Source: Rickettsia endosymbiont of Bryobia graminum
GTDB taxonomy: Bacteria > Pseudomonadota > Alphaproteobacteria > Rickettsiales > Rickettsiaceae
Reading direction: 5' to 3'
Assembly: GCA_020881085.1 (NCBI GenBank)
Contig: JAJIYR010000093.1
Coordinates: forward strand, 1-24,281
Length of the DNA stretch: 24,281 nucleotides
Part shown: positions 17,455-24,281 of the stretch, piece by piece
Layout of the letters: each line of letters begins with the position of its first letter
How positions within the stretch are numbered: position 1 is the stretch's first letter
Translations under genes and position numbers: made by a program
The notes under the pieces: generated by a model
Told to the model about the DNA's origin: nothing
Database searches by the model: none
What the model saw: the letters and a program-made list of their open reading frames with translations, nothing else

Positions 17455-17506
17455 TGATTAAATGCAAAGTTTTTATATTTTTAATACTAGATTATTTGTC
17501 TAAACC

Positions 17507-19330
17507 TTATTCATCAGATCTTTGAGCCTTTTTACGGTCATTTGGATTTAGTATAGCTTTACGTAAACGAATTGATTTAGGTGTTACTTCCACTCTTTCA
17601 TCATTTTGGATATAGCTGATAGATTGCTCTAGTGACATAATTACTGGTGGGGTGAGGCGCATTGCCTCGTCTTTTCCTGAAGCTCTAACGTTTGATAATT
17701 GTTTGGCTTTTAAAGGATTGACTTCTAAATCATTATCACGATTATGTTCTCCAATAATCATCCCTTGATAAACAGGAACGTTGGGATTTATAAACATTTT
17801 TCCACGATCTTCTAGATTCCATAAAGCATAAGCAACAGCGTCACCATCACCATTTGAAATTAGTACACCATTACGCCTTCCTTCAATGGCTCCCTTATAG
17901 GGTCCATAACCATGGAAAACACGGTTCATGACACCTGTACCACGAGTTTCGGTTAAGAATTGACCATGATAACCAATAAGACCTCTAGATGGTCCGAAGA
18001 ATGTTACTCTAGTTTTACTGCCACCTGATGGTCGCATATCAGTCATTTCAGCTTTTCGTAAGGCGAGTGATGCAACAACTGTTCCAACAAACTCGTCATC
18101 AACATCTATTTGGATTTCTTCAATAGGTTCAAGTCTTTTGCCATTTTCATCTTCTTTAAATAAAACCCGTGGTCTACTAATAGATAATTCAAATCCTTCA
18201 CGACGCATGGTCTCAATTAATATACCAAGTTGTAATTCCCCACGACCAGCAACTTGGAAAGAATCCTTTTCTTCAGTCTGATTGACTCGTAGAGCAACAT
18301 TGCTTTCAATTTCTCTCATCAGCCTATCCCCGACTAATCTAGCGGTAAGTTTTGATCCTTCTCTTCCTGCTAAAGGGGAGTCATTTACTCCAAAAGTCAT
18401 AGATAATGTTGGTGGGTCTATTGGTAGGGAAGGTAGTGCTTCGGTAATTTCTGGGGAGCATATAGTATCTGCAACGTTAGCATTTTGAATTCCTGCTATG
18501 GCAATAATATCACCTGCAGAAGCTGTTTCAACAGGTGCGCGTTCAAGCCCTCTAAAAGATAATATTTTGCTAATACGAGCATTTTCTAATACGCTATTAT
18601 CCCGACTAAGTACTTTAACATTTTGGTTGATTTTTACTGTACCACTATTGATACGACCGGTAAGTACGCGACCAAAATATGAGTTATACTCTCTGGTAGT
18701 CACTAACATAGAGAAAGGGGCTTGCTCATCTACAACTGGAGCTGGGACATGTGATATTATTAAATCAAAAAGAGCTGATAAATCTTTCTCTTCTTTCTCG
18801 AAAATATTAGATGCCCACCCGGCTCTACCTGATGCATAAAGAATAGGAAAATCTAATTGTTCATCTGTTGCTTCTAGTGCCATAAATAGTTCAAATACTT
18901 CATCTACTACTTCACTTACTCTTCTATCAAGGCGGTCAATTTTATTGATCACAACAATTGGCTTTAAACCAAGTTTTAACGCTTTCGACAATACAAATTT
19001 GGTTTGTGGCATTGTGCCTTCAGAGGAATCAACTAATAATATCACTCCATCTACCATACTAAGTATACGTTCTACCTCGCCACCAAAATCTGCGTGACCA
19101 GGAGTATCCACGATATTAATGCAAGTATCTTTCCACATAAAAGAAGTACATTTAGCTAAGATAGTGATACCACGTTCACGTTCTAAATCGTTAGAATCCA
19201 TCGCTCGTTCTGCTACTGCTTGATTATCACGGAAAAGGCCACTTTGTTTTAACATATTATCAACTAAAGTAGTTTTTCCATGATCAACGTGAGCGATAAT
19301 AGCAACATTGCGTAGAGACGAAGCAGACAT
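17507..19330 (-). CDS. typA: Ribosome-associated GTPase TypA/BipA
   Basis: A translational GTPase of the EF-G-like class that binds the ribosome, aids 50S assembly and supports growth under stress such as cold. The 607-residue length is standard. Visible GTPase motifs are G1 AHVDHGKTT (13-21), switch [10 protein letters not shown]3 [12 protein letters not shown] and G4 NKIDR. The later [20 protein letters not shown] and the [23 protein letters not shown] block are typical of the BipA C-terminal part. ATG 19330 has AGG 8 nt upstream. The plus-strand frames opposite its middle are antisense shadows. Confidence 0.97.
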   Translation of the reverse strand: MSASSLRNVAIIAHVDHGKTTLVDNMLKQSGLFRDNQAVAERAMDSNDLERERGITILAKCTSFMWKDTCINIVDTPGHADFGGEVERILSMVDGVILLVDSSEGTMPQTKFVLSKALKLGLKPIVVINKIDRLDRRVSEVVDEVFELFMALEATDEQLDFPILYASGRAGWASNIFEKEEKDLSALFDLIISHVPAPVVDEQAPFSMLVTTREYNSYFGRVLTGRINSGTVKINQNVKVLSRDNSVLENARISKILSFRGLERAPVETASAGDIIAIAGIQNANVADTICSPEITEALPSLPIDPPTLSMTFGVNDSPLAGREGSKLTARLVGDRLMREIESNVALRVNQTEEKDSFQVAGRGELQLGILIETMRREGFELSISRPRVLFKEDENGKRLEPIEEIQIDVDDEFVGTVVASLALRKAEMTDMRPSGGSKTRVTFFGPSRGLIGYHGQFLTETRGTGVMNRVFHGYGPYKGAIEGRRNGVLISNGDGDAVAYALWNLEDRGKMFINPNVPVYQGMIIGEHNRDNDLEVNPLKAKQLSNVRASGKDEAMRLTPPVIMSLEQSISYIQNDERVEVTPKSIRLRKAILNPNDRKKAQRSDE

Positions 19331-19421
19331 TAAGAACCTATTAATATTAATTTTGATCGCTCATTATAACCTAAAATATAATGAATTGGAATAGAATAGA
19401 TGATTTTATCTGTAAATAGGC

Positions 19422-19475
19422 TTGACGCTATTATAGTAAATATATTAAAATATGACCGTATGATACGAATCGTAT
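19422..19475 (+). promoter_or_regulatory. Promoter with adjacent palindromic operator candidate
   Basis: TTGACG (19422-19427) and TAAAAT (19446-19451), 18 nt apart, form a reasonable sigma-70-type promoter for the downstream split gene. A 13-nt palindrome ATACGA-A-TCGTAT (19463-19475) sits just after the expected start site, where a repressor could bind. A strong AAGGAG ribosome site follows at about 19555. Confidence 0.4.
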
Positions 19476-19565
19476 TGATAGGATAACTACAATACTTATT
19501 CTGTTTTATATAAATTATTCGTAAGATAATAATAGCATAGCTTTAAAACACATAAGGAGTTTAAC

Positions 19566-20291
19566 ATGCCAAATTTGCTAATGGATCCACTACTTTCACA
19601 GGTTCAAATTAAGGAGATTGATAAAACTGATGCATCTATCATGAATTTTATTGTACGTAATAATGGTGGTTATCTGAAGAAACATGAAAAAGGCGCTAAT
19701 ATACCTGAGACATGGAATGATAAAAGTAAGTTTTTAGCAATATATGTATAATGGCGATATAACAAATTATCACTGAGCGAAAAAAATGACTGTAAAACAA
19801 AATTGGGTTCTGAACTAGAGATTGAATATAAAAATGCTTCGTATATTTGTGAGGATAGTCATGTAACGCTTCTTAAGTATTTCTTTGAGTTTGGTGGTCA
19901 AGCAACATCATTACCAAAATATTATAAAGATCTGTATGATAACCATCATGATGATTTTTCTCAAAATATTGATACAACTATTAACGGAAGTGCATCTGAC
20001 GGTAATTATGAGGAATTTTTAGAATTATCATCAAAGTTAAAAGGAGTAAATGAAAATTTCAAAGAAGAAGAATTAGAGAATTTAATTAAAGGTACAAATG
20101 ATTGCTTTATAAAATGCCTTCAATCAAACCCTCAAAATCACCTGGTTTATGATCAGTATAAAGCTACATATGATACGGTATCATTAGATACCATGAAGAG
20201 TTTTATGTTAGCTAATGTATTAGATTCTATGGAGAGGGAACATTTAGATAGAGAGCCACTTCTTGTTAATATAACAGGTGATATATTTTAA
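19566..20291 (+). pseudogene. Gene of unknown function split by a single in-frame stop codon
   Basis: ATG 19566 has a strong AAGGAG Shine-Dalgarno sequence. The frame gives 61 residues and stops at TAA 19749-19751. The same frame then stays open, with no further stop, to TAA 20289-20291, for 242 codons in all counting the two stops. Without the internal stop it would encode a soluble protein of about 240 residues, acidic and Asp/Glu/Asn/Tyr rich, with no signal peptide or membrane segment. I recognise no family. The likeliest reading is a recent nonsense mutation. Alternatives are readthrough, or two separate products (the second from TTG 19803, which has no good ribosome site). A secreted effector is possible but unsupported. 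Confidence 0.6.
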
Positions 20292-20393
20292 CGTTGCTAT
20301 TCTAGATATCATTAGATCTGCAGCGGAAACCCAAAAAATCAGGCATCATTGCGAGGGAATATAAGCTCCTGAGTGAATCTTATAATATTGCTT

Positions 20394-20440
20394 TTTTCCT
20401 AATTATGGCTTTACGTATATCGAATCTATAATTAGGAAAA
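20394..20440. terminator. Hairpin between the split gene and yaaA
   Basis: TTTTCCTAATTAT and ATAATTAGGAAAA pair perfectly over 13 bp with a 21-nt loop. It lies between two convergent genes, 3 nt past the yaaA stop, a natural place for a bidirectional terminator. No T tract follows the stem on either strand, so it may act with Rho or be a repeat. Confidence 0.4.
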
Positions 20441-20442
20441 GG

Positions 20443-21189
20443 CTATTTAACAAACACCCAATCTTTATCAGTATAATCATTTTTACTGTATTTATAATCT
20501 AACTCAGAAAACTCTTTTAATTTTTCAGGGGTATCTACAAGGTGTTTGCTAATAAAATTAACCATAGAGCCTCTAGCTTTTTTAGCATTGATACCAATTA
20601 TTTGTAACTTATTATTTTTATATTCTTTAAAATGAATATTAATTATAGGATATTTAAGCTCATCTAAATCGATACTGCTAGAATATTCATTTGATGCTAA
20701 ATTAATCAAATATTGGTTTTGCTTAGTTGCTAATATTTTATTTATATAAGAAGTAATATTATTTTGCCAAAATTCTGCTAATTTCATAATATTTGGCAAC
20801 TTCACTGCCATTTCTAATCTATAAGGTCTAATTAAATCCAAAGGTTTAAGTACTCCATATAATCCTGATATAATTAATAAATGATCTTGAAGAAAGCTTA
20901 ACTGTTGTTTTGTAAAATTTTTCCGGTCTATATTGTTATAAACATCTCCATCATAGGCAAATATTGCTTGTTTAACTGAATGATTATTAAAATCTTGAAA
21001 TCTATCGTAGTTTAAATCAGTTAATTTATCGCTAATACTCATTAATTTTTTGATATGATCTTTTGATAGATTCTTGCATATTTGCAAGATATGTTGGGTT
21101 TGTTCAGTAAAAATAGGTTGGGTAGAAGGTAAATCAACTATTGGAGAGGTAAAATCTTGAGACTTGGCTGGGGAGATTATGGTGAGCAT
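20443..21189 (-). CDS. yaaA: Peroxide stress protein YaaA (DUF328/UPF0246)
   Basis: YaaA lowers free intracellular iron and protects DNA and proteins during hydrogen peroxide stress; it also has DNA-binding activity in E. coli. The 248-residue product begins MLTIISPAKSQDF, the family's signature. It continues with AIFAYDGDVYNNID, the SGLYGVLKPLDLIRPYRLEM block and, near the end, NAKKARGSMVNFI, all matching. Length is normal. It lies downstream of mdh on the same strand, separated by about 220 nt of repeat-bearing DNA. A link with the FTR1 iron cluster is plausible only in the broad sense of iron balance. Confidence 0.94.
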   Translation of the reverse strand: MLTIISPAKSQDFTSPIVDLPSTQPIFTEQTQHILQICKNLSKDHIKKLMSISDKLTDLNYDRFQDFNNHSVKQAIFAYDGDVYNNIDRKNFTKQQLSFLQDHLLIISGLYGVLKPLDLIRPYRLEMAVKLPNIMKLAEFWQNNITSYINKILATKQNQYLINLASNEYSSSIDLDELKYPIINIHFKEYKNNKLQIIGINAKKARGSMVNFISKHLVDTPEKLKEFSELDYKYSKNDYTDKDWVFVK

Positions 21190-21239
21190 ATTCTTTTACT
21201 TTAAAATAAATTAAATTTTAATATGTGGTGAAAATAATC

Positions 21240-21364
21240 GTCATGGCAAGCGATTTGTTTGCACACATTGGGCGGTCATCGAGTAATCAATACATTAAAA
21301 TATGATATAGTATTAAAATATTTTTCTGGATGAGACACTCTCACTTACGTTAACTCGCCATGAC
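21240..21364. repeat. Inverted-repeat-bounded segment between mdh and yaaA
   Basis: GTCATGGC at 21240-21247 and GCCATGAC at 21357-21364 are perfect inverted copies bounding 125 bp without a gene. Rickettsial intergenic repeats often have such GTCAT...ATGAC ends, so this may be a worn member of that class. Confidence 0.35.
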
Positions 21365-21411
21365 AGCTTTTTGTTTTAGTTTTTTACATATAATATGATA
21401 ATTCTTTATCA

Positions 21412-22362
<951 letters not shown>

Positions 22363-22398
22363 TCACTTTAATTTAAATACTCTATCTTGAAAGCGCAT

Positions 22399-23754
22399 TT
22401 ATGAGTTCATTGAATCAAAAAAATCCATATTTGTCTTAGTATTTTTTAATTTATCTATTAAAAATTCTGCTGCATCTATGGTACCCATTGGATTAATGAT
22501 TCTACGGAGAACCCACATTTTAGTTAGAATTGCTTTATCTACTAGGAGTTCTTCCTTACGTGTACCAGACTTAGTAATATCTATAGCCGGATAAATACGT
22601 TTATCCGCTATTTTACGATCCAGAACTATCTCAGAGTTACCAGTTCCTTTAAATTCTTCAAAGATAACTTCATCCATACGAGAACCTGTTTCAATAAGTG
22701 CAGTTCCTATTATAGTTAATGAGCCACCATTTTCAATATTTCTTGCAGCACCAAAGAATCTTTTTGGTCTTTGCAAAGCGTTAGCGTCAACACCACCAGT
22801 TAGGACTTTACCGGAAGATGGAACAACTGTATTATAAGCTCTTGCAAGCCTGGTTATAGCGTCAACTAATATTACTACGTCTCTTTTATGTTCTACTAAT
22901 CTTTTGGCTTTTTCAATTACCATTTCAGCAAGTTGTACGTGCCTGCTTGCTGGTTCATCAAAAGTTGAGCTTACTACCTCTCCACGTACAGAACGTTGCA
23001 TATCAGTTACTTCTTCTGGACGTTCATCAATTAATAACACTATTAAAAATACTTCTGGATGATTTGTAGTAATTGCATGAGCAATATTTTGTAATAAAAC
23101 TGTTTTACCAGTTCTTGGAGGCGCCACGATTAATGCTCTTTGGCCTTTACCCATTGGAGCAACTAATTCAATTATTCTAGTGCTAAAATCTTTGCTATTA
23201 TTTTCTATTTCTAAAGCTAATTTTTCTTCAGGGTAAAGAGGGGTAAGATTGTCAAAATGTATTCTGTGATATGCTTTTGATGGTTCTTCAAAATTCACTT
23301 TATTGACTTTTAATAAGGCGAAATATCGTTCTCCTGCTTTTGGTGCTCTAATTTGACCTTCCACAGTATCACCTGTACGTAATCCAAAACGACGAATTTG
23401 GCTAGGAGAAATATAAATATCATCAGGACCAGCTAAGTAATTTACTTCTGGAGATCTAAGAAACCCGAAGCCATCAGGTAAAATCTCAAGTACACCTTCT
23501 CCTGAAATTAAACCACCTTGTTCAACAGATTTTTTTAATATAGCAAAGACCAACTCTTGTTTTAATAAAGAACTAACGTTCTCAATACCAAGATTTTCTG
23601 CCTGCATTTGGAGTTCTTCAGGTAATTTGCTTTTTAATTCTTTAAGATTTATAGTCACAACATTATCTTTATTATGATTAGAGAGTTGTTTTTCATCATT
23701 ATTATTTGTATCAAGTGATTCTTTATTAGTATCAGAGATTGTATTTTTGTGCAT
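22399..23754 (-). CDS. rho: Transcription termination factor Rho
   Basis: A hexameric RNA helicase that ends transcription at Rho-dependent sites. The 451 residues include an N-terminal helical domain (about 35-80), the cold-shock-like RNA-binding domain (about 83-155; [19 protein letters not shown]), Walker A APPRTGKT (211-218, Lys217), Walker [17 protein letters not shown] and the later SGTRKEELL. The first 32 residues are a polar Asn/Asp/Lys-rich extension that is probably disordered. Several intergenic hairpins in this window lack T tracts, so Rho may end many transcripts here, but that is inference. No Shine-Dalgarno sequence is clear at ATG 23754. Confidence 0.97.
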   Translation of the reverse strand: MHKNTISDTNKESLDTNNNDEKQLSNHNKDNVVTINLKELKSKLPEELQMQAENLGIENVSSLLKQELVFAILKKSVEQGGLISGEGVLEILPDGFGFLRSPEVNYLAGPDDIYISPSQIRRFGLRTGDTVEGQIRAPKAGERYFALLKVNKVNFEEPSKAYHRIHFDNLTPLYPEEKLALEIENNSKDFSTRIIELVAPMGKGQRALIVAPPRTGKTVLLQNIAHAITTNHPEVFLIVLLIDERPEEVTDMQRSVRGEVVSSTFDEPASRHVQLAEMVIEKAKRLVEHKRDVVILVDAITRLARAYNTVVPSSGKVLTGGVDANALQRPKRFFGAARNIENGGSLTIIGTALIETGSRMDEVIFEEFKGTGNSEIVLDRKIADKRIYPAIDITKSGTRKEELLVDKAILTKMWVLRRIINPMGTIDAAEFLIDKLKNTKTNMDFFDSMNS

Positions 23755-24120
23755 AGATATTTTTAGATTAGTTATGATAAGGTTATTTTAAAATTGTGGA
23801 AACAATAAACCTTAGAGAATTAAGTTAGTTTAATACCAATTAAAAGATTAAAGCTCAGTTAAAAAAGTGCTAAAATAGTTAAGAGGATTTCCCTATCTTT
23901 TTTTTCATTTAAGGTAAATTATTGATTAATTTAAGTAAGATGAAACTTAGCTGAGATTTGAAGTTCTTAGTTATATCATTATCTATTCAATATAGCTAAA
24001 ATGCCTCAAACATATAAACTATTTACCAAATTATTTTAATTATGTCAAATAAATTTAGATAATTTTCTATTTTCATCCATTTAAATTTTATTTTTTAAAG
24101 CTTATATTTTTATTATATGT
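23755..24120. other. AT-rich region upstream of rho
   Basis: No gene and no clear RNA were found. The rho promoter must lie in this stretch on the minus strand, but no -35/-10 pair is convincing. The right limit is the putative IS30-family left end. Confidence 0.4.
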
Positions 24121-24281
24121 TGTAGACTGAACAAAAATAACGGTAAGTTCTAGAATTAATTAAGCCAGATATAATAATTTTTAATTAAAAAAATATAGAT
24201 ATTATGGCTCACTTAACGATAGATGAAAGATTCAAAATATACGAAATACATAACATGGGATATAGCTCTAGATATATAGCT
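24121..24281 (+). mobile_element. Left end of an IS30-family insertion sequence (runs off the window)
   Basis: TGTAGACTGAACAAAAATAA at 24121-24140 looks like the left inverted repeat; IS30-family ends often begin TGTAGA. The transposase start codon follows about 60 nt later. The right end is outside the window, so completeness cannot be judged. Confidence 0.55.
24204..24281 (+). CDS. IS30-family transposase, N-terminal 26 residues (partial)
   Basis: ATG 24204 opens a frame that is still open at the window edge. The residues MAHLTIDERFKIYEIHNMGY and the following SSRYIA match the beginning of IS30-family transposases, where xHLTxEER opens the first helix of the N-terminal helix-turn-helix and a G-x-S-x-R-x-I-A stretch forms the second. 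The catalytic DDE domain would lie outside the window. No strong ribosome site is seen. Confidence 0.75.
   Translation, partial: MAHLTIDERFKIYEIHNMGYSSRYIA

Larger units (their letters stand above)
17111..17506. other. Intergenic region between typA and the oligopeptidase gene, with three hairpins
   Basis: No gene was found. It contains the perfect palindrome at 17219-17255, a small inverted repeat GTAATAA / TTATTAC at 17274-17297, and the 14-bp hairpin at 17417-17454 just downstream of typA. The remainder is AT-rich without a recognisable pattern. Confidence 0.5.

Noticed and set aside
18282..18839. Two plus-strand open frames opposite typA
   Set aside because: They are antisense to the conserved typA coding sequence and have no ribosome site or recognisable product.
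19803..20291. Independent gene starting at TTG 19803
   Set aside because: It is in the same frame as the upstream ORF, with only one stop between them and no Shine-Dalgarno sequence at the TTG; a split single gene is simpler.

Overview
The window is AT-rich DNA whose gene content fits the alphaproteobacterial family Rickettsiaceae. The signs are a stand-alone second VirB4 ATPase next to serS (the rvhB4b arrangement of the Rickettsiales vir homolog type IV secretion system), compact house-keeping genes, dispersed palindromic repeats of rickettsial type (cores such as GTCATCCTGAATTT), and decaying insertion sequences. The IS remnants and pseudogenes suggest an endosymbiont with an expanded, eroding genome. 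The genus cannot be fixed by eye.

Layout. 1-957 is a scrapyard: a possible transposase tail, a frameshifted IS200/IS605 tnpA remnant with its left-end hairpins, the first 52 codons of a terC-type membrane protein gene cut off at the IS junction, and degraded repeats. Then come yqgE (minus) and a plus-strand run cvpA-tatC-serS. After a 346-nt gap carrying palindromic repeats lie the virB4 paralogue and, 23 nt downstream, a gene for a 1150-residue exported, cysteine-rich protein. metG and ogt follow, overlapping by 8 nt. ogt converges with a minus-strand iron-uptake cluster that reads, in transcription order, small membrane protein - cupredoxin - FTR1 permease - yciB. Further minus-strand genes are a lipoprotein-like prolyl oligopeptidase and typA. 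A plus-strand gene of unknown function is split by one in-frame stop codon (19566-20291). The minus-strand genes yaaA, mdh and rho follow. The window ends inside the 5' end of an IS30-family transposase gene.

How the genes work together. Most are core functions: tRNA charging (serS, metG), export (tatC), transcription termination (rho), translation-linked GTPase (typA), TCA cycle (mdh), DNA repair (ogt) and peroxide/iron homeostasis (yaaA). Two parts are accessory and most worth attention. One is the virB4 paralogue with an altered Walker B motif coupled to the giant exported Cys-rich protein, a possible surface or tip component of the secretion system. The other is the FTR1-cupredoxin cluster, which looks like a dedicated iron importer with two small partners. 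A 37-nt palindrome occurs at both ends of the window in opposite orientation, once at the broken end of the IS remnant, and looks like a dispersed repeat family.
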